Shown: positions 1 to 12,300 of the stretch, piece by piece
How the letters are laid out: each line of letters begins with the position of its first letter
How positions within the stretch are numbered: position 1 is the first letter of the stretch
Origin: Mesocentrotus franciscanus
Taxonomy: Eukaryota > Echinodermata > Echinoidea > Camarodonta > Strongylocentrotidae
Length of the DNA: 64,000 nucleotides
NCBI GenBank assembly: GCA_037976565.1
Contig: CP137679.1
Coordinates: forward strand, 27,525,539-27,589,538
Reading direction: 5' to 3'
The notes under the pieces: model-generated
What the model saw: the letters and a program-made list of their open reading frames with translations, nothing else
Databases searched by the model: none
Told to the model about the DNA's origin: nothing
Position numbers and translations under genes: made by a program

Positions 1-240
1 ATTAAACTGATTGAATCTTTGCATAAAACGTACGACCATTCGGTACAATGGTCTGAAAAATCAGACTATTACTTACTGGCTCTATAGCTCCTAAGTCGAT
101 TCGACAACTAATAGTCGTTATTTTCCCACTTAAAGACATTTTCAAGCCCCCCTTTTTTTAGGGAAGTTCTAAATTAGTATTGTCTTTCAAATGCCGTTGG
201 AATTTAACCTTTTCATTTTTTTGGCCTGCAAACCTTTAAG
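1..240 (-). repeat. Partial MITE copy, inverted relative to 16531-17074
   Basis: Bases 1-212 read as the reverse complement of about 16578-16790. Shared stretches include CCATTCGGTACAATGGTCTG and GACTATTACTTACTGGCTC. The match continues in decayed form to about 240, where a short internal block of the element is missing. The other end lies left of the window. It sits in an HS2ST1 intron. The intact relative at 16531 has terminal inverted repeats, so this is probably a truncated or edited non-autonomous DNA transposon copy. Confidence 0.8.
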
Positions 241-295
241 AAGTTTGGTACTAATTTATTATTCCATTGTATTATTTTCTCTTTGTCTCTTTCAG

Positions 296-381
296 ATCGG
301 TATAGTTAGGAATATCTCCAATTGGTCAGCCAAGCAACCTGGTTTCTACCATGGGCACTTTGCATACATTGATTTCCCAAG
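296..381 (+). CDS. HS2ST1 coding exon with catalytic His pair
   Basis: It follows a pyrimidine-rich acceptor ending TTTCAG and ends in AG before GTAAGT. It encodes [20 protein letters not shown] and onward to YIDFP plus two bases of the next codon. The YHGH motif holds the proposed catalytic base and its partner His. The sequon NIS is at codon 6. The exon is phase 0 at its start and leaves two bases for the next exon. Confidence 0.93.
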
Positions 382-3300
382 GTAAGTCTGACATTTCTGT
401 AAACTATCTGAATTTATTACATAATATTACTAAAATTTATTTAATCTTTGCAGTTATGTTTGCTGAATTTCAGAACCAAAGTATCCCCAAAGATTTGTAG
501 AAATCTGGACATGGCCCATTATGCATGTATTCTTGGATGTGAATGCTAGGAAATTTGTATTTGTAGATTTCAGAATATGCCCATTTACATGGACTTCTTA
601 AGGTTGTTCACCCTTCCTCTTTACCATACTCTCATGTACCATCTCTCAAAAGCAGAAGCAGATTGTCACAAGATCTGGACATCTGTCTTTCTAGCCTTCA
701 AGTGAGGCTGAGCTGCCCCTATCGATATGCCTCCTCTCAGCTTTCTAATAAAGGACATGTATCAGATCTACAGGGTTATATTATTTCTTGCACTGATCAA
801 TATACTGGTGTTTCTGGTTTGAATTAAGGCTTGGAGAAAGAGGCACAACAGATAGCTATGAAACACACAAATACACCAGAACAGGGAGATTCCATGCAAT
901 GTGTCGCATACAACACAATGAAACTTATCCATTCATTTCTTCCAAAAATGAAAATCTCTTTATGTGACCGTGGACTATAAATGGATTAAAATATGTAGGC
1001 CTATGTTGTACAGGAATCGTACAGAATCACCCAGCAGAAAAAAAATATACCTCTAGGAAGCTCACAGAGAGTTCTATGGATCACATTTATAAGCTTTTCA
1101 AAATTATAATCAAGAACAAACTGACTTTCAGAGTAGGAATATTACCTTTTCTATGAATTCTTATTCTAAGAGCTCCTGTAAACTGAAAGAAGAAGGAAAA
1201 AAAAGGGGGGGGGGAGAAGAAGAAAAGAAAAAAAAAAAAAAAAAATCATTGTTTACAACCAAGAATTAATGAAATGCCCAGCCCAGCCTTCCTAGTAGTG
1301 ATATACTTCCTTGAAATATGAACATTTATGTATATCTCTGACTTCCCTGTTCATTTAAATATCTTTTGTAGAATCCTGCTAATGAATCAATTGCATATGG
1401 ATGGTTTTTATATCCTTTTGTCACTCCAGATTTGGCTCGCAGGTAAACCCAATATACATCAACATGGTACGTTCACCGCTAGACAGGTTTATTTCCTATT
1501 ACTACTTTCTGAGGCATGGGGATGATTTCAGACCAAGCCTATCAAGACATAGAGCGAGGAGTAACGAGGTGAGCTACGTCATACTGTGTTTTACAAAAAT
1601 GTATTATTTTGATGGTAACGCAGAGGCTCTTCCTCCAAGGCTTTTTTTCCCTCTTATGCCGTAGTTTGAGAGTTTGTTAATTAGGATATGATGGTTTATC
1701 GTATCGAAAGCCTTGGAGAAGTCCAGGAACAACCCCACTGTGTGTTCCAATTTACTTAAGTAGTAACAGTCCACATGGGAAAATAGTGAAATGATATTAT
1801 TGAAAAATTAAATAAGTGAACTAATTCAAGTAGAATTAATGCTCTATGAGTTCATTGCAGACAATGTAGGCTGGTCTAATGTGTATCTTAATGAAATCAA
1901 TTTTTCCCTAATTTTCTTTTCTCACTTTCTCTGCCAGACGCTTGATGAATGTGTTATGAGACAAGGCTTTGACTGCGCACCAGAGCGGATGTGGATACAA
2001 GTACCTTTCTTCTGTGGGCACAACCCAGAATGCTGGTAAGGAAGGGGGTAAAAAAAAGTAGAAAGGGGTGCTCTAACATTTGCAAATTAAGAGCCCTCAT
2101 ATTTAAAACTGAACAAATATTCATGTACCTTACACATAGGCACAACCCTGAATGCTTTTACAGATAGAGGTGAAAAAATAAAAATGGCTGAGGGCCATTA
2201 CCCTTAAAACTTTTTAAAAGAGCCAGTGTAGTTGAGCAAATTTTTCAAGTTTCTTTCTTCTGTAGGTACAACCATGAATGCTGGTTGGTGGAGGGGGTAG
2301 GGGAGAGGAGGAAAGAGGAGGAGTGAAGAAAAATAGCATGGGGGCCCCTAAAAACTGGAAGGACAACAAAAAAGAGCCCTTGTAATTGAACAAATACATG
2401 TATATAGAATTCCTTTCTTATGTTGGTACAGCTCTGAAAGCTGCTAAGCATCAGGGGTTGGGGTGGGAAAAATGCAATTTTACAGATTTTCACCCATGAT
2501 GGAGGGATAAAAAGAATAGAAGGATGAGAGTGGAAGAGCAAGGGGAAGAGCAAGAGGTTGGAACAATGAATGAGCGAGAGAAGGAGAGGGGGAGAGAAGG
2601 AGAGGTGGAGGCAAGAATGATAGAGAAAGAGGTGATTCGATGATTGTTAGAGGGAAACAATTAAAGGGAACAAGAAAGGTGAAGGGAGACTATGGTATGA
2701 CTATGAGTGAGAGAAGGACGGAGAGAAGAGGAGGGATGGGAAAGGATAAGGGTAACATAAGGGAAGAGGGAAAAGAAAAAATGCCACATGCATCCGTCAA
2801 TTCTTTGGAAGATGGATAAAATTCAAAGAATGGAAAGAAAGGTAGATGGAAAGTTGAGCTGATGATACTTGTAAACTTCTACAATGTAGGCAGCCTGACA
2901 AGGAAGACTAAGCCAGAAGGATAGGTTGTTGACATTGATCCATTAGTTCAAGGATCAATACCAATAGGAGAAGATAGAGAGGTGGATGGAGAGATGAATA
3001 TGGAATGGAAAGTACTCTTGAAACCTGACTGTAATGGAAGGTGTAGCCAAGAGGGGATGAGAAGAAGATGACTTAATTCTGTTATATGAATTATAGATAT
3101 GGAATGGATATTAAAGGATAGAGAGGTAGATGGATTGTAAGATGAGTAAGGTATGGAAATTAGTTACAAAACTTTTCTTGATTGCAAAACCTAGCCAAGA
3201 AAGGAGAAATATGTAACATTGATCTTTTAATGAAGTATAGTAGATATCAATGTGACAGGATAGAGAGAGAGATAGTTGCATGCAAACGTATGGTTTTAGA

Positions 3301-6300
3301 CAGATGAATATAGGATGGAAAGTACTTTGGAAACCAGCCTGGAATGCTCTACTCGCTATGCCGAAGCGATAGAGTGGTCGGAACATGTATCCATTATACG
3401 GAGCAGGTAGGAAATTGCCGAAGGCAAGATTTTATTGATCAGCTGGCACAAGAGGGACAATTGGATTAAAAACAGACGGGGACGGAATGAACGAAGGGAG
3501 TATGTGAGACTTAAAGGTAAAGTTGAGTTCTGGTCTTGCGGTTGCATTCTAAAAGAAACTGCCTTGAAGCAATTGGGAAAGATGATTATGTAGTACATAA
3601 GTATTGGCCTATACTGTGAGGTTTTTTAATCATCAAGATGATAAGGATTAATGCAAGTCACATGCACTTTACCCAAAATGTAGTGGGACTACAAAGATAT
3701 GCGGCATGAAAGTTTGGTACAAATGTTTCCGCTATTTCTGTTCATATTAAAAATGTGAGGGCATTTGAAGAGCCATCCTTTTCAGGTGAGATATTTTTAC
3801 GATATTCGTCCAAACTAACACAAAAACAATGCATAAGGTAACAGCTTATTTTGTTGACCTGTTCTGGAACTCAATCTGCTCTTTAATACAAGACGCCTTT
3901 AGCTCGGCCCGGCCCAGTCCATGAGGGTTAGAGTTCAAGTTAGTCTTCAATGTTTTCCATCTAGTGGGGAAACATCTTGTAGTCATTTGATCTGTGTATT
4001 TATAGCCAAAACCAATATAGCTGAACCCCAAAGTAGTGCCCTCTATAAACCTTTGCAGTTAATTGCAAAATGCATTAAATGCCAAATCCTGAATCTAGAA
4101 ATGCCAATATAATAGCAATTTGCAGATTGATAGGCCTATTTTGAGCTGAAATCACTTTTCTACAAAAACATTACTTTTAGGTTTAGGAGGTAAAATGAAA
4201 GTAGAAATAAATACCAAATCAGTTTTTCATTTGAGTACCGGGTATGGCATTCTGTTGGTGTTATTTGCATTGCAAATTTGTAGCATCATTTCACACAAAT
4301 TTATCTTTTCATTAAATTGTAAGACGGCACTTATCTTAAATCATCTAAACTGGAGATAATACTCTTTTGCAATCAAAGTCTTCAAGTGTTTTCCTCAAAA
4401 AAAATTGCATATCAAGAGGTACAGATTTATAGTTCCAGCAAATGAGATAGGAGATGAAAAAGAGATAATATTCCCTTTTTTGCTATCTTTAAATTAAGTT
4501 GGAAGAATTTGTAGTTTTAAACTGAAGCAATCTGTTTTTGTATCTCTTTGGTAACTACCGCCACTTTGGTTTATAGTTCATCAAGGCAAAATGCTCATGA
4601 TTTTGTAGGAATTTTTTTTCGCCATAAGGATAGATATTGTTGACCAGCATGTTTGTATTTTAAAACGTGAAAGCTTGTATTCTAGCCATATTAAGAACAT
4701 ACTGAACTCCAAAAAGCAAGTTTGTTGAAACTCAGCAATATATTGTTGTTTAAATGTATCTTTTAATCGTTTGCATATTTCTGGCTTGACAAACTCCAAA
4801 GCTTGTGAAAGACTTCTCTGATCTAGCAATTAAAAATGATACATTTAAAATATCTCCTCAAAAGGAATTGTATAATCTTGATCATTTGAGTTTGAGTTTG
4901 AGTTTATTAACCACAACAATAAGAACAAGTAAAAACTAATGTATCAATCATGATTACATAACTTATAAAAATATAACACAAGATAAATAACATTACACAT
5001 GAATAAGATAAACATTGTTTTACAAAGTATGTTTTATACAAACGAAAGAAAAGATTATGTGTACTCTTTGGTTGTTAAAGGGGGTACCAGAAGTTAGCAC
5101 AAGTGCTAGTCGAGTCTGATTCCCTGTTTTTGGCAAGAATTTTTGATACTATACTATATTACATATATATAACATAAACTATACAATGAAAGTGAACAAG
5201 GAAATAGAATAGTCATTTAGAAATATTCCTTACTGAATATATACATGTAAATCAAATGTATGTCAATTTCCGTATCAGAAAGAGAAAAAAAAATCATTAT
5301 CTAATGTGATGATCTTTTTAGAAATTCTCTAATCTGAGATTTCGTATTCGCCATTTCAAGAAGTCTTAACTTTTGTTTAACTCACAAGTATTTAGATGAT
5401 TCCTTAACCCCTGCCGAAAAGTATTTCTAGATCTTTTTGCTCTTAAATCATATGGTATACTATTCCATATTTTCATGCCCATAAATGATATTGAAAATTG
5501 ACCTTGTGTGGTTTTGCATTAAGGCAGATATAGTTGTCTGGTTTGCTGAGGACAAAAAGACGACTCTCTGCACGAAATTGTATTATGGCGTTGATTTGTA
5601 CTTTAATCAAATGACCAAAGATGTGAGTCAAATGTCGTCGAACAACGCAGTTCAAGAGATATTGAAGAATATATATTTCAATCTGCATAAAAAGAACAAA
5701 CAAATTGAACCGGAAATTAGACATTATATTACATGTATATAACATAAACTATACAATGAAAGTGAACAAGGAAATAGAATAGTCATTTAGAAATATTCCT
5801 TACTGAATATATACATGTAAGTCAAATGTATGTCAATTTCCGTATCAGAAAGAGAAAAAAATCATTATCTAATGTGATGATCTTTTTAGAAATTCTCTAA
5901 TCTGAGATTTCGTATTCGCCATTTCAAGAAGTCTTAACTTTTGTTTAACTCACAAGTATTTAGATGATTCCTTAACCCCTGCCGAAAAGTATTTCTAGAT
6001 CTTTTGCTCTTAAATCATATGGTATACTATTCCATATTTTCATGCCCATAAATGATATTGAAAATTGACCTTGTGTGGTTTTGCATTAAGGCAGATATAG
6101 TTGTCTGGTTTGCTGAGGACAAAAAGACGACTCTCTGCACGAAATTGTATTATGGCGTTGATTTGTACTTTAATCAAATGACCAAAGATGTGAGTCAAAT
6201 GTCGTCGAACAACGCAGTTCAAGAGATATTGAAGAATATATATTTCAATCTGCATAAAAAGAACAAACAAATTGAACCGGAAATTAGACATTATATTACA

Positions 6301-9300
6301 TGTATATAACATAAACTATACAATGAAAGTGAACAAGGAAATAGAATAGTCATTTAGAAATATTCCTTACTGAATATATACATGTAAGTCAAATGTATGT
6401 CAATTTCCGTATCAGAAAGAGAAAAAAAAATCATTATCTAATGTGATGATCTTTTTGAAATTCTCTAATCTGAGATTTCGTATTCGCCATTTCAAGAAGT
6501 CTTAACTTTTGTTTAACTCACAAGTATTTAGATGATTCCTTAACCCCTGCCGAAAAGTATTTCTAGATCTTTTTGCTCTTAAATCATATGGTATACTATT
6601 CCATATTTTCATGCCCATAAATGATATTGAAAATTGACCTTGTGTGGTTTTGCATTAAGGCAGATATAGTTGTCCATGTTCTTTGCTCCTTGTGCCATAT
6701 CTGTGCTCTATTACCTGACAGTATTCAATTAAGGAGTGAGGAAGATTGCCATTTAATAAGTCATAGATGAAGGTTGAGACAGATAGGGAATGAAGGTTGT
6801 AAATATTTAAAAACGTTATCTTTTGGAACAGGGGTTCCGAATTGGGTACCTCTTGGGCTAAAGGTTCTTTAATACAGCTGAATGAAGGGAGTTATCAAGA
6901 GGTTAAAAAGAGTAATCTTGTGCAACTTGAGTGCGTGCATGATAGCAGCATTTTATTTTGGTTGATTACCACTTTGGTTGCTTTCTCTGCCTTTATGCAC
7001 AGTCGCTCATTTGCTACACATGCAATTTTGCACAAAACAATGAACACCAATTGACAGAAGGATTGATTTCTGCAACAGAGTTACTTTGCAAAAATTACCC
7101 ATTTCCATTCTTAATTAGCTCCATGACAATCCTTGTAACACTGGTATAGATTAATCTTGCCCTGGGACATTGAAATAATCTTGAAGCCTTTGTTCATAGT
7201 AGGTCCATGGTCTATCCCATTTACTTATGTAGTATATAAAGGAACAATCAGCGGGCTGCATGCCACAGTCAACTTCTTTCACACATGCAATGTATATATG
7301 GAATTTCAATTTCAATCTGGAATTTCAATTTCCAGAAAGTAAATAAATACAAAATTAGGTATGAAATGTTACATTTTCCTTAAAAGACTTGACAGATGTT
7401 TATTTCATATTTTGGAGGCTATATCTACCCACGAGGAAAATACATGAGGTGACTGGCCTTATGCAATCTTAATCACTGCCTTGAATATTTGTCTGGCTCT
7501 CAAACCTGATGACAAGATCTTTCAGTTGGTATATCTTAAGTGGTAAGGACAAGTGCTTGAGGAATTCTTGGTGAAGGAACAGCCTGGCCCTTCACAAGGT
7601 ACTTTCACACTATAGGCACATACATGCTTTCAAGGAAATGCAGTCATAGACATTCAAATTGCAAACAAAATGTATTTATGGAAAGGTTGTGATAAAATAA
7701 TGGAAATTAGTGTGGTTGTGTTTTCCTCTTTGTAATTCTGAACGTTCGTTAATCTGAAGGTGCGTAATTTTGGAAATGAAATGAGGTTTGTAATACCCAA
7801 ACTCATTACTTTGGGTTCAAAAGTACATAGAATTGCATGTACCAAATCAGCTTGCTGCAATCTTGATTTGTTGAAAACTAACCAACTTAATTTCCATAGG
7901 AATGACTTTTCCATCAATCGCACTGGCGAGAATAAGGGCTTGAAGTCTTGATGAACAAATTTTATCTCATTCACAGTAAAGTTACCAGCAGTTCTTTCTT
8001 CTTTTTCTGGATGGGGGGGGGGGTACCAGAAAACATCTTAAAGATCCAGACGATTCAAAGCAAAAGATATTTCCATGGATGCACTGGTGAGAACAGGGAT
8101 TGAAATTCTTGATAAAGTAACAGTCCTCCTTCACGGTCAAGTCAATCTTTCTTTTCTGTCTTCTTTTCATTTTGAAATTGCTAATGGTCTGAGAAGGCAA
8201 ATAATCATCAGCTCTCGCCATCTGAAGGTCAGATCTAAGTTTTGGGGTCTAGAATGTTTTGGATATAGTCTATTCATTCCAGGCTTTTTTTTAAATATCG
8301 CAAATAGGGAGACATGTACACGTATGTAACTGTAGGCATGATTTAAAGGGAGGGATACTAGAGGCATACCTGCCAACAGTTCCCATTTTGGAGGAACGAT
8401 TTTAAGGCCTTCAATCTAATGTTCAAAACCTTAGGTTCCTCTATTTTTTAAAAATCATCTGTGTATTAAATCACACAAAGTATACACACTATACTATATA
8501 CCTAATTTTGTCTTGAGAAATTCTTAATTTTATCTGTGGAAGATTTGCAGGTTTGAAGAAGTACAGTAACTTGACGGCAACAACTCTTGATTTTCTTTTT
8601 ATCTAAAGTCCATCTTACAGCAGAACTATGACTCGAGTTGGGAAGAAATTGAAATAGGTTTACATGTAGATATGAAGATCTAAGAAGGTTGGTTAAGGTC
8701 GTAAATGGTCAAGTGAACAGTGATTTGGAAGGTGGTGGATACTTTAAAGTGTCCTGTTGGAGAAAAGGTCCAATCAGCTGTGCATTGTAGGGATGTGAGA
8801 CCCGTTATGTGAATCCCTACCAGCCTGTTGCCAAGTTTGTTTCATTAATAAATTTGACTTTCAATCAATCTTTTATTTCATTCAAGTCCGTGCTAAATGC
8901 TAATACACTATCTGTACGGAGCGTAAATATCAAGACTAGCATTTCTTTGCTGGTCTCAATCTGTGACCTTAAAAATAGGTCAGTTTACCAGTCTTGGGAG
9001 CTGCTTGAGATTAGAAGGGGATAGTGTTGTACCCATGGGGGGGGGGGGATGGGGATTGTACCCTCGTAGGGGGTGGAGCTGAGATGGGTGGATAAGAAGG
9101 AGGTTCGAGGTAATAGTGGGAAAAGCTGTTTTTTATTGCTCTCTTGGGTTGGTGGTAAATTGGAGATAAAATCCTACAAGGGGGCATTTGGCAGTTTAAA
9201 GGTAAAGACCAGTTTTGGAAACGCCCCTCTCTCAAAAAATGAAATGGAAGCTCTCATTAACAATCATGTGAAAGAAAATGATTTGACTAATACGTGATGA

Positions 9301-12300
9301 TACAAATTTTGCCGGGAAACCGCCTACTAATTGATATATTTGGTAAATTATTATATCTATTGGGACCAAATAGATATCGCGCACGTGGTCGCGTAGTCCC
9401 ATATACATCTTTCTGTGTACAGTGCTTGTAACTTTACCAAGACTGGGCCAAAGTTCTTATCATTTTGATGATTCCAGAACCTTGCAGTACACACCAATAC
9501 TTATATGCTAGATGATCAACCTTTTCTGATCGATTCCACATCGATTCCACAACGTTTCTTTCACAATGCAATCGCATGACCAGAACTGGTCTTTATCTTT
9601 AAAGCCTATCAAATATTAGGTTTTTAAAATTTGGTTTGAGGTTCATAAGCCCTATTCATGATGGTTTATGACTGCCAGCAATCACCAATAAATCGCTAAC
9701 TTGAAAAGAGTAGGAAATTGGTATTTACTTCACAGTTTTTATGGTGATATTGACATATTCTTCAGAAGTGTTTGTAATATCAAGAAAGAAAGAAAAAAAG
9801 GTGACTGGTAAGATGCTGTTTTTAAAAAAAATGATATTTATAGGTGAGTATGGAGTTTTCTTTCCATGGGCATTACAAAATTTGTACAGAAAACAAAACA
9901 AAACAAAACGAAGATACAATATAGGCTACCTCTTCCGATAAGGCCTATTATTTATTTCATCAAATTATTTATTCAGAAGAATACTGCTCCCTGTCCTAAA
10001 AGAGGAAAGGTGTTTTAAATGTTTTTAAATTATTCATCAGGTATATTTTATAATTAACAGGATGTAGCCTATACATGAGTACATGTATCACAAGAAAGTT
10101 CATGATATCAGGAAAAGCCACTTCTTATCCTTCTCTGTATGTTTTCATTCTGTAAGGTGGGAATACTTATATTGCTCTCTAGAGGTCTTGGAAATAAGCA
10201 GATAAGGGTGTGGGAAAAGAAGTGAAAGCAATAGTTTGTGATTGATGTATTGTACTGCCCTGTAGAGGACTGTGTAGTAATGTAAGTTGTGGGAATATGT
10301 ACAGGAAACTAACTTGCTAAACATGTTAATCCTGCGAAAAGATTTTCATAGCTCTCTAAGAAAGGAACCTTGAGAAGTAAAGAAAAATCCTGTACCAAGG
10401 AAATGAATCGCGTGTATCCACACAAAAAGGGGGGGGGGCATTATTTTCTCCAAAAGCTCTGCCATGTGAAGAAAAAAATTATTCACATTTTTCAGGTGGA
10501 TTTTGGTCTGTCATGTGTATTTTGGTAAAATCTCTGACAAGCCCCCTTCACAAAAAATTAATCACATATTTCACGAACATTTGGGTCCTCACGTTTGAAT
10601 TCTATAAGTGAATTTTTAAAGGAATCATTTTGATGATATATAAATGGTAGCAGGTTGAGAAATTGATGTTGTTTTTTTTTCAACCGACTAGAATTTCCAT
10701 ATTGGGTTTTGTGAATTTGTGCATTATGATCCACACAATTTGTTTTCTTGTTTTCTCAGGGACTATTCTATCGTTTAATGGGCTCTCTTTTTTAACTTTA
10801 AGGGCAGAGTGCCATGTTATTATACATGTATATCCAAAATCAAATTGTACCCAATGGGTAAATCGAAATTTAGTTCCACTTCCAGGGGTTTTCAGAGTAA
10901 TGATTATGATTCATCTGTGAGAATGTAACTTGTATGAACATTTGCTCCCCAGGGAGACATGTGTCTATGCAAATTTCTTATTTTCCCTAGGGGATGATCC
11001 ATTCATGATACCCAAGTCATAATAACAGATAATGCATGCATGTCTACGCCCTGCGTATGGGATTGCTTGTAGCAACATTTGTGTAATGGATACACATTGT
11101 ATGACCTGTCAGTCATAAAACCGGATCTATATGAATAAATGAATGATTACATCTATTCACAGGTTGGGATGGGAAAAAGGGAAAATTTGATTATGAGAAA
11201 AAGGAACATGAACCCTGGATAACATTAACAGACAGCATGATCTGAAATTTGAGCTCATTCTAAAAGCTACTGCAGGCTGTTTCATTACTCAGTAATGTGA
11301 ATTAAGTCATTAAAAATTTTCTTTCATCCTTGCTAGACATCTTTCAAAATGTTGTTTCTCATTATTTGCTATGTTTTATCCTTGTATTAGGGAGCAAAGT
11401 TGTTAGATGTGACATAGTACCCATAGGCTTTAAAAAGTCCCTTTGATTTTATAGTGATACTGCATTCCAATAGTAATACTTTCCATGCTCTAGTTTGTAT
11501 AAAGATGATAAAAATAAAGCACTAGTTATTTTTTTTATAATTATGTATTGTTTGAGGTAAATTAAATGATGATGAAATAACACTTGATATAATAAACTAT
11601 TTTTGGGGTAAAGTAGTTTTTACCTATTTATTTTTCTGGCACTGTGATCTCTCTCTCTCTCAAAACGAAGGGGCTTGTACATAACATCTGCCTATGATAG
11701 AGCAAGCAAAATCACATAAGGGCATAGTGTATGCATTATTTTGACAAGCAGTTGTGCCCTTTTGCTCCTCACATACTCACTCATTTCTTCTCTCTGATTG
11801 ATATTGCTCTTTTGTTCAGGAAACCTGGCAGCAGATGGGCCTTAGAACAAGCCAAATACAACGTCGTCAATAAATACTTCTTGGTCGGAGTAACGGAGCA
11901 TATGGAAGAGTTTGTGGCAATGCTTGAGGCCTCCCTTCCATCATTTTTTAAAGGAGCACTACATATTTTTATGAAAGGTAAAGCATTCTTCTGGCTTTGA
12001 AAGAAATCTTGTCTAGCGGTAGCCCTCGAGAGATTAAATATTATACATGTTTTTTATCATTGTGGAATTATATGCACATACTGCAGAATACCTTTATTTG
12101 GTATCCAGTATTTGGTATCTGAAACTTGGCTCCTAAAAGGCTTTAGACATACCTCTCCCCTCCCACCTCCTCCCCTCCCATTCTCCTTCCTCTCTCTATC
12201 TATCTATATGGGTTTGTTTCCTTTCGCCTCTCTTTCTCAGCCTGTTTCCCCATTTCTATTCCATCCTTCTATTTCTCAAAGCTGCCTCAATCTCTTTTCC

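Larger units (their letters stand above)
2036..11819 (+). other. Large HS2ST1 intron
   Basis: A 9.8-kb intron between the Cys-rich exon and the [12 protein letters not shown] exon. The first half is occupied by tandem repeats and a reverse-oriented LINE fragment (4885-6860). The second half holds a MITE at 9195-9605 and a dispersed repeat at 8362-8555. I see nothing interpretable in 3350-4880, 6870-7890 or 9610-11640 beyond AT-rich sequence and short microsatellites. Confidence 0.8.

Noticed and set aside
5473..6312. Paired 85- and 90-codon ORFs repeated exactly on both strands
   Set aside because: They fall in the 567-bp repeat units derived from LINE debris plus unrelated DNA. They are identical only because the units are, and they lack any family signature.
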